The notes under the pieces: generated by a model
Seen by the model: the letters and a program-made list of their open reading frames with translations, nothing else
Database searches by the model: none
Told to the model about the DNA's origin: nothing
Shown here: positions 34,628 through 43,663 of the stretch, one piece after another
How the letters are laid out: each line of letters starts with the position of its first letter
Position numbering within the stretch: the stretch's first letter is position 1
Assembly: GCF_018130695.1 (NCBI RefSeq)
Contig: NZ_JAFCJX010000014.1
Location: 62,001 to 126,000, forward strand
Reading direction: 5' to 3'
Length of the DNA stretch: 64,000 bases
Origin: Bradyrhizobium jicamae
GTDB lineage: Bacteria; Pseudomonadota; Alphaproteobacteria; Rhizobiales; Xanthobacteraceae
Program-made: the position numbers and the translations under genes

Positions 34628-35227
34628 TCAATTGTAGAGCGCGTTGTCGCCGAGAACCGCCTGGCGGAAGCGCGTGGTCAGGATGACGCCATCGGCCGGC
34701 GGCAACACGAAGGTGAGCGCCTCCGGATTGACCTTCACTTGCGCAAACACCGGACCGTCGCCGTGATGCGCGAGATCGCGGAGCTCGGAGACCTCGGCCA
34801 TCGTCCGCACGATGCGTGAGGTGCGGAAGCCAGCGGCAGCGGCCATTCCGGCAAGATCGACGCCGGCCGCGGTATGGGTCTTCTGCATTCCGGTCTCGCC
34901 GAAGCGCTCATTGTCGAGCACCGCGATGGTGAGGTTCGACGGCTTCTCGACCGCGATGGTGGCGAGCGCACCGAGGCTCATCAGCATCTCGCCGTCGCCG
35001 GTGATGACGAGCACCCGCCGTTTCGGCTGCGCGGCGGCGAGGCCGAAGCCCATCATGGCCGCCGCGCCCATCGCGCCCCAGAGCGGAAAATTGTTCGGAT
35101 GGTCGCCAGCCGCGGAGATGTCCCAGTTGGGCGCGCCGAGGCCCGCGATGACCAGGAGATCGCCGCGATCGCGCAGCAGTTCGGTGACGACCTCGCGGCG
35201 GTGGAGCAGGGCGTTGGGTACGTTCAT
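34628..35227 (-). CDS. TPP-dependent decarboxylase, pyrophosphate-domain subunit
   Basis: A 199-residue protein from the ATG at 35227. It corresponds to the C-terminal PP domain of TPP enzymes: PLWGAMGAAAMMGFGLAAAQP, then the TPP/Mg motif GDGEMLMSLGALATIA...NLTIAVLDNERFGETG. The split into two short subunits resembles sulfopyruvate decarboxylase (ComD/ComE) and phosphonopyruvate decarboxylase. It is translationally coupled (ATGA) to the gene at 35224. The true substrate is unproven; neighbours do not include other coenzyme M or phosphonate genes. Confidence 0.85.
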   Translation of the reverse strand: MNVPNALLHRREVVTELLRDRGDLLVIAGLGAPNWDISAAGDHPNNFPLWGAMGAAAMMGFGLAAAQPKRRVLVITGDGEMLMSLGALATIAVEKPSNLTIAVLDNERFGETGMQKTHTAAGVDLAGMAAAAGFRTSRIVRTMAEVSELRDLAHHGDGPVFAQVKVNPEALTFVLPPADGVILTTRFRQAVLGDNALYN

Positions 35228-35766
35228 TTGCGGGCGAGCTCCTTGAAATTCTTGGCGCCGAGCACGCGCTGTCCGATCAGCACCGCCGCCGGCCGCCAGG
35301 TGTTGAAGGCAAGATGGGCCGCGCCCGAAACGGTCGACGCCACCAGATGCGGTTCGTCTGCGCGGGTGACGATCACGCCCATGGCTTCGAGCGCCGCCTT
35401 GGTGCCCTGACCCATCGGGATCTGCCACGGGTTGAACTCGCCCCAGTCGCCGCGCATGGTCACGAGCATCAAGAGCGGCATGCGGCAGATCACCGGCAGC
35501 GACAGCATGTTGATGCAGTTGCCGACGCCGCTCGATTGCAGCAGCAGCACGCCGCGCTCGCCGCCGAGCCAGGCGCCGGCGAGCATCGCAATGCCTTCCT
35601 CCTCTGTGGTCAGGGTGACGACGCGGGTCTGGGGATCGGCCTCGAATGCGCGGATCAGGCGGCTATGGCCGGCATCCGGCACCATTCCAACCTGCCGCAC
35701 ATCGGCGTCCTTGAGGACGCGATACACCTCGTCCGGCCAGGTCGGCAACTGCGGTGTCTCCGCCAT
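35224..35766 (-). CDS. TPP-dependent decarboxylase, pyrimidine-domain subunit
   Basis: A 180-residue protein from the ATG at 35766 (MAETPQLPTWPDEV), preceded by GGGAGAG on its strand. It matches the N-terminal PYR domain of TPP enzymes, with the cofactor-activating Glu in VVTLTTEEEGIAMLAGAWLGG, then GVLLLQSSGVGNCINMLSLP and MLVTMRGDWGEFNPWQIPMGQ. It would form the active site together with the PP subunit at 34628. Confidence 0.85.
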   Translation of the reverse strand: MAETPQLPTWPDEVYRVLKDADVRQVGMVPDAGHSRLIRAFEADPQTRVVTLTTEEEGIAMLAGAWLGGERGVLLLQSSGVGNCINMLSLPVICRMPLLMLVTMRGDWGEFNPWQIPMGQGTKAALEAMGVIVTRADEPHLVASTVSGAAHLAFNTWRPAAVLIGQRVLGAKNFKELARK

Positions 35767-35907
35767 GGAAGCGCTCTCCCTTCGAAGGTTCTCAACGACC
35801 ATCTGAAGCGTTCATAGAACGAGGCCGATGTCGGCAGAACCCCGAAAGTCGATAAGGCTCCTATTCCAAAATGGGAAAGCAGCCGCGCGCTGCGGTCGCA
35901 AGCGTGC

Positions 35908-36666
35908 TCACACCCAGCCGCCGTCGACGATGTAGTGCTGCGCTGTGCAGGCGGAGGCTTCATCCGAGGCGAGGAAGACGGTGAATCGCGCGACCTCGTC
36001 CGGCACCAGCCGGCGCTTCAGGCATTGCCGCTGCTGCAATTCGATCTCGCCCGCCGGCGTCATCCATTTCTCGAGCTGCCGCTCGGTCATGATCCAGCCC
36101 GGCGCAATCGCATTGACGCGGATGTTGTAGGGGCCGTAGTCGCGCGCCAAGGAGCGCGTCAGGCCGATCACGCCTGACTTGCTGGCAGTGTAGGCGGCCA
36201 TGCCGCCCTGGCCGGCGATCCACGACACCGAGCCGAAATTGACGATCGCGCCGGCGTTCGCCGCCTTCATGTCCGGCAACACGGCTTGCGAGGTAAAGAA
36301 CTGGTGCTTGAGATTCACCGCGATGCGGTCGTCCCAATATTCCGGCGTCATCTCCTCGGTTTTGTGCCGCTCGTCATGCGCGGCGTTGTTGATCAGGATG
36401 TTGATCGCGCCGTGCTTGCTGCGCGCCTCGACGACGCCGGCGCGCAGCGCGGGGATGTCGGTGAGGTCGACGTGCTGGAAGTGGGCGGCCAGGCCCTGAT
36501 CCGTCAACTCGCGCGCCAGGCGCTGGCCCTCGTCGACCTTGATGTCGAAGAACACGACCCGGGACTTCTGCTCCGCAAAACGCCGCACGATCGCCGCGCC
36601 GATGCCCGCAGCACCTCCGGTGACGAGAACGACCTTGCCGGCGAGGTCGGAATAGATGGCAGCCAT
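35908..36666 (-). CDS. Short-chain dehydrogenase/reductase
   Basis: A 252-residue classical SDR from the ATG at 36666 with GAGAGG before it (an in-frame GTG lies six bases earlier). It has TGGAAGIG, DIKVDEG after the second strand (NAD preference), NNAAHDE in place of NNAG, the catalytic Ser in FGSVSWIAGQGG, and the Tyr/Lys in AYTASKSG. It is divergent from the sugar ABC operon at 36835 and may oxidise a sugar from that pathway; many such SDRs are sugar 1-dehydrogenases. This link is inference. Confidence 0.88.
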   Translation of the reverse strand: MAAIYSDLAGKVVLVTGGAAGIGAAIVRRFAEQKSRVVFFDIKVDEGQRLARELTDQGLAAHFQHVDLTDIPALRAGVVEARSKHGAINILINNAAHDERHKTEEMTPEYWDDRIAVNLKHQFFTSQAVLPDMKAANAGAIVNFGSVSWIAGQGGMAAYTASKSGVIGLTRSLARDYGPYNIRVNAIAPGWIMTERQLEKWMTPAGEIELQQRQCLKRRLVPDEVARFTVFLASDEASACTAQHYIVDGGWV

Positions 36667-36834
36667 GGGCACCTCTCAGTTTGTTGCGGGCGGCCCAACA
36701 AAGGCCGCCCCGATTCTTTTCCCGACCTTAGCCATTCCTCCCATGAGGTGCATAGGTCAGAATTTGTGTTGCGTACCTCAAAAAATGAAGGCAGGATTGC
36801 AGCCAAAGAAGAGAAGCCTGCTGGGAGGAATGTG

Positions 36835-38094
36835 ATGAGACTGCTCGGGAAGCTGGGACTCGCCGCTGCCGCATGCCTGCTGTGGGCCAATTCCGCGTCG
36901 GCGGACACCACCGTGAAATGGCTGCACATCGAGGCCAATCCGGCCCAGGTGAAGATTTGGGAGGAGGTCGCCCGGGCCTATGAGGCGGGCCATCCCGGCG
37001 TGAAGGTCGAGATGCAGTTCCTCGAGAATGAGGCCTACAAGGCCAAGCTGCCCACCATCCTGCAATCCAAGGACCGTCCGAACATCATCTACAGCTGGGC
37101 CGGCGGCGTCTTGAAGGCGCAGATCGAGGCCGGCGTCCTCGATGACATCACCGAGTCCGTGAAGGGCTACAGCGATAGCTTGACGCCGGCGGCGCTCGCC
37201 GCCTTCACCAGCAACGGCAAGATTTATGGCCTGCCCACCGCGCTGTCGCAGGTCGGCTTCCTCTGCAACAAGGAGCTGATGGCCAAAGCGAAGGTCGATC
37301 CATCAGCCATCAAGACCTGGGACGACCTGCTCGCGGCGGTGAAGACGTTGAAGGCAGCCGGCGTGACGCCGATCGTGGTCGGCGGTGCCGACAAATGGCC
37401 GCTGCATTTCTACTGGACGCATCTTGCGGTGCGCGTCGGCGGCAAGCCGGCGTTCGATGCCGCGCTGAAGGGCGAGAACGGCGGCTTTGCCGGCGAGACC
37501 TTCCAGAAGTCCGGCGAGCTGTTCAAGCAACTGGTCGACCTGCAGCCGTTCCAGAACGGTTTTCTCGGCTTCAAGAACCCGCAGGCGGTCGGCTATTTCG
37601 GCGACGGCAAGGCCGCGATGACGCTCGCGATCTCGACCGTCTATCACCTGCAGCGCGCGCTCGCTGCCGACAAGGTCGGACTCTCCGAGGACAAGATCTG
37701 CTGGTTCGATTTCCCCGTCGTCGCCGGCGGCAAGGGCGCGCCGACGGACACGCTCGGCGGCATCACCGGCTGGCTGGTCACCAAGGGCTCACCCAGGGAG
37801 GCGGTCGATTTCCTGAAATACTTCGTCTCCAAGGATGTGCAGACGCGGCTTGCGGCGGGCAATTTCATCATCCCGGTCGTGCAGGGCGCGGACGCCGGCC
37901 TCAACAATTCCTTCATGAAGCTGATTGCGGCCAACCTCGCGAAATCGAACTATCACCAGAACTTCTATGACCAGAGCCTCGGCCCCTCCGTCGGCCGTGT
38001 CGTCAACGACGTCACCGCGGAAATCGCCGGCGGCAGCATGAGCCCGCAGGATGCCGCGAAAGCGATCGAGGCGGCCTGGAAGCAGGGCAACTGA
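36835..38094 (+). CDS. Sugar ABC transporter substrate-binding protein (family 1)
   Basis: A 419-residue periplasmic protein starting at the ATG at 36835 after GGGAGGA. It has a signal peptide (MRLLGKLGLAAAACLLWANSASA) and a family 1 extracellular fold: VKWLHIEANPAQVKIWEEVARAYEAGHPGVKVEMQF, NIIYSWAGGVLKAQIEAG, YGLPTALSQVGFLCNKELM, and FGDGKAAMTLAISTVYHLQ. It probably binds an oligosaccharide or disaccharide. It is the first gene of a six-gene run to 42700. Confidence 0.92.
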   Translation: MRLLGKLGLAAAACLLWANSASADTTVKWLHIEANPAQVKIWEEVARAYEAGHPGVKVEMQFLENEAYKAKLPTILQSKDRPNIIYSWAGGVLKAQIEAGVLDDITESVKGYSDSLTPAALAAFTSNGKIYGLPTALSQVGFLCNKELMAKAKVDPSAIKTWDDLLAAVKTLKAAGVTPIVVGGADKWPLHFYWTHLAVRVGGKPAFDAALKGENGGFAGETFQKSGELFKQLVDLQPFQNGFLGFKNPQAVGYFGDGKAAMTLAISTVYHLQRALAADKVGLSEDKICWFDFPVVAGGKGAPTDTLGGITGWLVTKGSPREAVDFLKYFVSKDVQTRLAAGNFIIPVVQGADAGLNNSFMKLIAANLAKSNYHQNFYDQSLGPSVGRVVNDVTAEIAGGSMSPQDAAKAIEAAWKQGN

Positions 38095-38096
38095 GG

Positions 38097-39038
38097 ATGG
38101 CGCGCCACACCGCGAGCTCGCCGGCGATGGGCACGACGCAGACATCGTTTGCCTCGCTCGCGGTGCGCGGCCCGAGCTGGGACGGCCGCTTCACCGTGCT
38201 GATCCTGTTCCTGCCGCCGGCGCTGCTGCTGTTCACGCTGTTCGTGGTGCTGCCGATTGGGGAAGCCGCCTGGTACTCGGCTTTCAACTGGAACGGTTTT
38301 GGCAAACCGACCAACTGGATCGGCTTCGACAATTACCGCTTCGTGCTGGAGACCCGCGCGTTCTGGCTGGCGCTGCGCAACAACGGGCTGATCATCGCGG
38401 TCTCGCTCGCAATCCAGCTGCCGCTCGCGCTCACCCTGGCGCTGATGCTGGCGGAAAAGTTCCGCGGCGCGGTGGCGCTGCGGATGCTGTTCTTCATGCC
38501 CTACATCCTGGCCGAGATCGCAACCGGGCTGATCTTCTCCTTCGTCTATGACGGCGATTACGGTCTCGTCGCCTCGATCTGGCGCAGCTTCGGCGCCGAG
38601 CCGCCGCATCTGCTCGCCTCGACCGACACGTCGATGATGGCGGTGCTGATCGTGATCGTCTGGAAGTATTTTGGCTTCCACATGATGCTGTTCATCGCAG
38701 CGCTGCAGAGCCTCGACAAGAGCCTGATCGAGGCAGCGCGCATCGACGGCGCGACGCGGGCGCAGACGCTGCGCCACGTCGTGATCCCCTTGCTCTATCC
38801 GACCATCCGTCTCTCGGTGTTCTTCGCCATCATCGGCTCGCTGCAGCTGTTCGATCTGGTGATGCCGCTGACCCGCGGGGGACCTGCAGATTCCTCCAAC
38901 ACGATGGTGAGTTTCCTCTACAACAACGGCATCTCACGTATGCGGGTCGGCTATGGCAGCGCCATCGGCGTCATCCTGTTCGTGATCTGCGTGACCTTTG
39001 CCTTCACCTACAAGCGATGGTTCATGCGCGATGAGTAA
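38097..39038 (+). CDS. Sugar ABC transporter permease (MalF-like)
   Basis: A 313-residue inner-membrane protein with six hydrophobic segments after a 35-residue cytoplasmic N-terminus. It carries the EAA loop EAARIDGATRAQTLRHVVIPLLYP and the MalF-type FDLVMPLTRGGPADSSNTMV. It starts three bases after the binding protein and its end overlaps the next permease by eight bases. Confidence 0.93.
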   Translation: MARHTASSPAMGTTQTSFASLAVRGPSWDGRFTVLILFLPPALLLFTLFVVLPIGEAAWYSAFNWNGFGKPTNWIGFDNYRFVLETRAFWLALRNNGLIIAVSLAIQLPLALTLALMLAEKFRGAVALRMLFFMPYILAEIATGLIFSFVYDGDYGLVASIWRSFGAEPPHLLASTDTSMMAVLIVIVWKYFGFHMMLFIAALQSLDKSLIEAARIDGATRAQTLRHVVIPLLYPTIRLSVFFAIIGSLQLFDLVMPLTRGGPADSSNTMVSFLYNNGISRMRVGYGSAIGVILFVICVTFAFTYKRWFMRDE

Positions 39039-39879
39039 CGCCGAGACCACCCGCGCGCCGTTCGATCCCGCCGTGCTGTTCAAGGCGCTGTTCCTTGGCC
39101 TGATCGCGATCTTCGTGCTGGTGCCGCTGCTCGCGACCCTGCTCGGCGGCTTCAAGTCGCTCGGCGAGCTCCGCGTCAATCCGTTCGGCTGGCCCAAACA
39201 CTGGGAGTGGCAGAACTATGCCGACATCCTGTTCTCGGCACGCTACTGGCAGCTCTTGCGCAACTCGCTGATCATCTCGACCTTGGCGGTGACGTTGACC
39301 CTGATCACGGCGTCGATGGCGGCGTTCACCTTCGCTCACATCAAGTTCTACGGCAGCTCGGCGCTGCTGAGCTATCTGACGCTCGGCCTGCTGTTTCCGG
39401 CCGCAACTGCCGTGCTGCCGCTGTTCATCAAGGTGCGCGATCTCGGCTTGCTCGATACATACTTTGGCGTCGCGCTGCCGCAGGTCGCCTTCAGCCTCGC
39501 CATGAGCGTGCTGCTGCTGCGCCGCTTCTTCAAGGACATTCCCTATGAGCTGCTGGAAGCCGCGCTGGTCGACGGCTGCAGCTACATCAAGTTCTTCCGC
39601 TACGTGACGCTGCCGCTGTCGCGACCGATCCTGGCGACCGTCGGCACCATCACCTTCGTCAACAGCTGGAACGCCTATCTGCTGCCGCTGGTGATGCTGA
39701 ACACCGATGCGCTCTATCCATGGCCGCTCGGTATCATGGTCTATCAGGGCGAATACTCGTCCGAATGGCACCTGATCCTGGCCTTCATCACACTCACCAT
39801 CCTGCCGACGATCATTTTGTTCCTGCTGGCGCAGAAGCACATCGTCGCCGGCCTCACCGCGGGCGCGGTCAAGGGATGA
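39031..39879 (+). CDS. Sugar ABC transporter permease (MalG-like)
   Basis: A 282-residue inner-membrane protein from the ATG at 39031 (MSNAETTRAPFDP). It has six hydrophobic segments and the EAA loop EAALVDGCSYIKFFRYVTLPLSRP, with the typical MalG ending LLAQKHIVAGLTAGAVKG. No ATPase gene follows, so the channel presumably uses an ATPase encoded elsewhere. Confidence 0.93.
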   Translation: MSNAETTRAPFDPAVLFKALFLGLIAIFVLVPLLATLLGGFKSLGELRVNPFGWPKHWEWQNYADILFSARYWQLLRNSLIISTLAVTLTLITASMAAFTFAHIKFYGSSALLSYLTLGLLFPAATAVLPLFIKVRDLGLLDTYFGVALPQVAFSLAMSVLLLRRFFKDIPYELLEAALVDGCSYIKFFRYVTLPLSRPILATVGTITFVNSWNAYLLPLVMLNTDALYPWPLGIMVYQGEYSSEWHLILAFITLTILPTIILFLLAQKHIVAGLTAGAVKG

Positions 39880-39901
39880 GCGAGACTTCACGGAGATAAC
39901 A

Positions 39902-40999
39902 ATGAGAAAAGTCGGCATCGGAATCATCGGCTGCGGTGTGATCAGCACCGCCTACCTGAAGGCGGCGCAGCGCTTCCCTGTCATGGAGGTCAAGGCGCTC
40001 GCGGACATGCGCAGCGATAACGCGGAGCGGCAGGGCGCGGAGTTCGGCCTGCCGGCGATGCGGGTCGACCAGTTGCTCAAGCGCGATGACGTCGAGATCG
40101 TCATCAACCTCACGGTGCCGCTCGCCCACACCGATGTCAGCCTCGCGGTGCTGAATGCCGGCAAGCACGTTCATTCCGAAAAGCCGCTCGGCATCAATGT
40201 CGCGGAAGCGCGCAAGGTGATGGACCTCGCCGCCCAGAAGAATTTGCGGGTCGGCAGCGCGCCGGACACGTTCCTCGGCGGCGGCCACCAGACTGCGCGC
40301 AAGCTGATCGACGACGGCGCGATCGGCACGCCGGTGGCCGGCAGTGCCTTTTTCGGCTGCCCCGGTCATGAGCGCTGGCATCCGGCGCCGGGCTTCTATT
40401 ATCTACGCGGCGGCGGGCCGATGCTCGACATGGGGCCGTATTACATCACCGATCTCGTGCAACTGCTCGGCCCGGTCGCCAGTGTGATGGGCTCGACCGC
40501 GCGGCCGCGATCCGAACGCGTCGTCACCAGCCAGCCGATGAATGGGGCGCTGATCCCGGTTGAGGTCGATACCCACGTCTCGGGCACGCTGGAGTTCGAA
40601 AGCGGTGCCGTCGTCTCGATCGCGATGAGCTTCGACGTGCCCAAACACAAGCACGCGCCGATCGAGATCTACGGCGATAAGGGCAGCATGCTGGTGCCGG
40701 ACCCCAACCGCTTCGGCGGCGAGGTGCAGGTGGCGAAAACCGGCGGCGAGTGGGAAGCGGTGCCGCTGACGCACGGCCATGTCGACGGCGAATTCCGCTC
40801 GATCGGCGTCGCCGATATGGCTTCTGCCATCCTGAACGACCGGCCGCATCGCGCCAGCGGCGCGCTTGCTTTCCACGTGCTGGAGGTGATGGAAGCGTTC
40901 CAGACCTCCGCCGACGAAGGCCGCCGCGTCAAGATCGAGAGCCGCGTCGAGCGGCCGGCGATGTTGCCGGCCGGATGTGAAACCGGACAGATCGACTGA
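39902..40999 (+). CDS. Gfo/Idh/MocA-family oxidoreductase (ThuB-like)
   Basis: A 365-residue NAD(P)-dependent sugar dehydrogenase. The Rossmann motif is VGIGIIGCGVISTAYLKAA, followed by the EKP active-site motif HSEKPLGIN and a C-terminal alpha/beta domain (GPMLDMGPYYITDLVQLLGPVASVMG). In rhizobial thu operons such an enzyme (ThuB) acts with ThuA on 3-keto-disaccharides. Here too a ThuA-like gene follows, ten bases on. Confidence 0.92.
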   Translation: MRKVGIGIIGCGVISTAYLKAAQRFPVMEVKALADMRSDNAERQGAEFGLPAMRVDQLLKRDDVEIVINLTVPLAHTDVSLAVLNAGKHVHSEKPLGINVAEARKVMDLAAQKNLRVGSAPDTFLGGGHQTARKLIDDGAIGTPVAGSAFFGCPGHERWHPAPGFYYLRGGGPMLDMGPYYITDLVQLLGPVASVMGSTARPRSERVVTSQPMNGALIPVEVDTHVSGTLEFESGAVVSIAMSFDVPKHKHAPIEIYGDKGSMLVPDPNRFGGEVQVAKTGGEWEAVPLTHGHVDGEFRSIGVADMASAILNDRPHRASGALAFHVLEVMEAFQTSADEGRRVKIESRVERPAMLPAGCETGQID

Positions 41000-41009
41000 G
41001 GGAATGACC

Positions 41010-41654
41010 ATGCGCAAGGCATTGATAGTCTGGGGCGGCTGGCCGGGACACGATCCGGACCTGTGCGCCTCGATGATCCGCGGTTGGCTCAAGGCGGAAG
41101 GCTTTGAGGTCCGGATCGAGACCACGACGGCGGCCTTCGGCGATCCCGCGATCCATGATCTCTCGCTGATCATCCCGATCTACACCATGGCGAAGATCGA
41201 GAAGGCGGAGGCGCTCAATCTCTGCGCCGCGGTGCGCAGCGGCGTCGGGCTCGCCGGCCACCATGGCGGCATGTGCGATGCGTTCCGCGATTCCGTGGAC
41301 TACCAGTTCCTGTGTGGCGGGCAGTGGGTTGCGCATCCCGGCAACATCATCGACTACAAGGTCGACGTGACCAAACCGGATGACCCCATCATGAAGGGTT
41401 TGAAGAGTTTCGAGCATCGCTCCGAGCAGTATTACATGCATGTCGACCCCGCCATCGAAGTGCTGGCGACCACGACCTTCACCGGCGAGCACGCGTCCTG
41501 GATCGACGGCGTCGTGATGCCGGTGGTCTGGAAGAAGCGATACGGCGCGGGCAGGGTGTTCTATTCCTCGCTCGGCCACCGCGCCTATGAGCTCGACGTG
41601 CCGGAGATCCGAACCTTGATGACCCGTGGCATGCTGTGGGCGGCCCGCGAATGA
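41010..41654 (+). CDS. ThuA-domain protein
   Basis: A 214-residue protein. The ATG at 41010 (MRKALIVWGGWPGHDP) has GAGGGA at the right distance; the ATG at 41004 is too close. It has a class I glutamine amidotransferase-like fold with GVGLAGHHGGMCDAFRDS, HPGNIIDYKVDV, RSEQYYMHVDP and PVVWKKRYGAGRVFYSSLGH, as in trehalose utilisation protein ThuA. It probably acts with the Gfo/Idh dehydrogenase on the imported sugar. The stop overlaps the LacI gene start. Confidence 0.9.
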   Translation: MRKALIVWGGWPGHDPDLCASMIRGWLKAEGFEVRIETTTAAFGDPAIHDLSLIIPIYTMAKIEKAEALNLCAAVRSGVGLAGHHGGMCDAFRDSVDYQFLCGGQWVAHPGNIIDYKVDVTKPDDPIMKGLKSFEHRSEQYYMHVDPAIEVLATTTFTGEHASWIDGVVMPVVWKKRYGAGRVFYSSLGHRAYELDVPEIRTLMTRGMLWAARE

Positions 41655-42700
41655 GTATGGGGACGATCCAGCCGGTGGCGCGGGCCACGCTCGAAGACGT
41701 CGCGCGCGCGGCTGGCGTGTCGCTCGCCACCGTCGACCGCGTCGTCAATCGCCGCGAGGGCGTCCGCGCCAAGACGGTCGCGCGGGTCGAGGCTGCGGTG
41801 GCAAAGCTCGGCTATCGTGCCGATGTCGCAGCGGCGCGGCTGGCGCGCGGGCAGAGCTTTCGCTTCGCCTTCGTGCTGCCGACCGGCAGCAACAGCTTTA
41901 TGACCAACCTGACCGAGCAGGTCGCGCGCACCGCGGACTGGCTGGCCGGCCAGCGCGGCTTCATCGACATCCTCCATGTCGACGTGTTCGATCCGGACGT
42001 GCTCGCCGGCGCGCTGGAGAATCTGTCGCCGGCCTATCAGGGCGTCGCCGTGATCGCGCTCGATCATCCACGCGTCCGCGCGGCGATCGACGAGCTCGCC
42101 GCGCGCGGCGTCGCCGTGGTAACGCTGGTGTCGGATGCGCCAAGCTCGCGCCGGCTGCACTATGTCGGCATCGACAATCCCGCCGCGGGCCGCACCGCCG
42201 CGACCCTGATGGGGCGTTTCCTGAGCGGGCGCGAGGGTAGGGTCGCGGTGATCGCGGGATCGTTGTCGCTGCGCGATCACACCGAGCGGCAGTTCGGCTT
42301 CCACCAGATCCTCACCAGCGAATATCCTGATCTCACGGCGTTGCCGGCGATCGAGGGCCGCGACGACAGCGAGCGCACGCGAAAACTCACCGCGGCGCTG
42401 CTCGAGCGGCACGCGGACCTGCGCGGCATCTATTGCTGCGGCGCAGGCAATCGCGGCATCGCGGAGGCGCTGGAGGCCTCCGGCCGCGCCCGCGACGTGG
42501 TCTGGATCACCCATGAACTGACCCAGCACACGCGGCGTTTCCTGGTGCGCGGCACGCTCGATGCCATCATCAACCAGGACCCCGGCCACGAGGCGCGTTC
42601 CGCGGCGCGGGTGCTGCTGGCGCATTGCATGGAAGAGCCGATCAGCTCCGATCAGGAGCGCATCCGCATCGACATCTTCCTGCGCGACAATCTGCCGTGA
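41651..42700 (+). CDS. LacI-family transcriptional regulator
   Basis: A 349-residue regulator starting at the ATG at 41651 in an ATGA overlap with the ThuA gene. Residues about 10-65 hold the LacI helix-turn-helix and hinge (TLEDVARAAGVSLATVDRVVNRR...VARVEAAVAKLGYRAD), followed by a type 1 periplasmic-binding-like ligand domain (FVLPTGSNSFM, HYVGIDNPAAGRTAATLM, VAVIAGSLSLRDHTERQFGF). It probably controls the transporter operon in which it lies. I saw no clear LacI operator upstream of 36835. Confidence 0.93.
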   Translation: MSMGTIQPVARATLEDVARAAGVSLATVDRVVNRREGVRAKTVARVEAAVAKLGYRADVAAARLARGQSFRFAFVLPTGSNSFMTNLTEQVARTADWLAGQRGFIDILHVDVFDPDVLAGALENLSPAYQGVAVIALDHPRVRAAIDELAARGVAVVTLVSDAPSSRRLHYVGIDNPAAGRTAATLMGRFLSGREGRVAVIAGSLSLRDHTERQFGFHQILTSEYPDLTALPAIEGRDDSERTRKLTAALLERHADLRGIYCCGAGNRGIAEALEASGRARDVVWITHELTQHTRRFLVRGTLDAIINQDPGHEARSAARVLLAHCMEEPISSDQERIRIDIFLRDNLP

Positions 42701-42768
42701 TCGTGTCCCATCCGCTGGTCTGATGGTGTATAGGCTGTTCCAAGCCGACACCAGGGAAGGACTTGCGG

Positions 42769-43662
42769 ATGATCATTGCACGCCAGGAAGACGTCACGCC
42801 CGCCGTCCTCGCCGTCATGCAGCGGACGACCGATCCGCGCCTCCGCGAAATCATGATCTCGCTGGTCACGCATCTCCACGGCTTCGTGCGCGACGTCCGC
42901 CTCACCGAGGAGGAATTCCGGACCGCGGCGGCGATCCTGAACGAAATGGGCCAGCTCTCCAACGACACCCATAACGAGACTGTCCTGATGGCCGGCTCGC
43001 TCGGCGTCTCGCCGCTGGTCTGCCTGTTGAACAATGGCGACGGCGGCAACACCGAGACCTCGCAGTCGCTGCTCGGCCCGTTCTGGCGACTGAATTCGCC
43101 CCGCGTCGAGAATGGCGGCTCCATCGTCCGCTCCGACACGCCGGGGCCGGCGCTGTTCGTCAACGCCCGCGTCATCGACCGGGCAGGGCGGCCCGTCGTC
43201 GGCGCCGAGGTCGACGTCTGGCACGCCTCGCCGGTCGGCTTCTACGAGAACCAGGACCCGGACCAGGCCGACATGAACCTGCGCGGCAAATTCACCACCG
43301 ATAGTGATGGCCGCTTTTCATTCCGCTCCGTGATGATGGTCGGCTATCCGATTCCGACCAACGGCGTGGTGGGCCGCTTGCTGAAGGCCCAGGACCGCCA
43401 TCCCTATCGTCCGGCGCATCTGCATGCGCTGATCTTCAAGGAGGGCTTCAAGGTCCTCATCTCGCAGGTCTACGATCCCAACGATCCCCATATCGAGGAT
43501 GACGTACAGTTCGGCGTCACGCGCGCGCTGATCGGCGACTTCGTGCGCCACACCGAGCCGCATCCAAACGCGGCCGACGTGACCGCGCCCTGGTATTCGC
43601 TCGACTACGTCTATGTGATGGAGGCCGGCAAGGCCGTGCTGCCGCGGCCTCCGATCAAGTAA
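42769..43662 (+). CDS. Intradiol ring-cleavage dioxygenase (hydroxyquinol/catechol 1,2-dioxygenase type)
   Basis: A 297-residue non-haem Fe(III) enzyme from the ATG at 42769 after GGGAAGG. The N-terminal helical dimerisation domain (LVTHLHGFVRDVRLTEEEFRTAAAILNEMG) is typical of catechol and hydroxyquinol 1,2-dioxygenases. The four iron ligands are visible: Tyr in ASPVGFYENQDP, Tyr in MVGYPIP, and two His in YRPAHLHALI. It opens an aromatic diol ring between the hydroxyls. It stands alone; no maleylacetate reductase or muconate cycloisomerase is next to it, so the substrate is open. Confidence 0.9.
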   Translation: MIIARQEDVTPAVLAVMQRTTDPRLREIMISLVTHLHGFVRDVRLTEEEFRTAAAILNEMGQLSNDTHNETVLMAGSLGVSPLVCLLNNGDGGNTETSQSLLGPFWRLNSPRVENGGSIVRSDTPGPALFVNARVIDRAGRPVVGAEVDVWHASPVGFYENQDPDQADMNLRGKFTTDSDGRFSFRSVMMVGYPIPTNGVVGRLLKAQDRHPYRPAHLHALIFKEGFKVLISQVYDPNDPHIEDDVQFGVTRALIGDFVRHTEPHPNAADVTAPWYSLDYVYVMEAGKAVLPRPPIK

Positions 43663-43663
43663 A

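Noticed and set aside
36667..36834. Imperfect dyad GAGGTGCAT...GCGTACCTC as a LacI-family operator
   Set aside because: Only six of nine positions pair, and the centre is too long for a LacI-type site.
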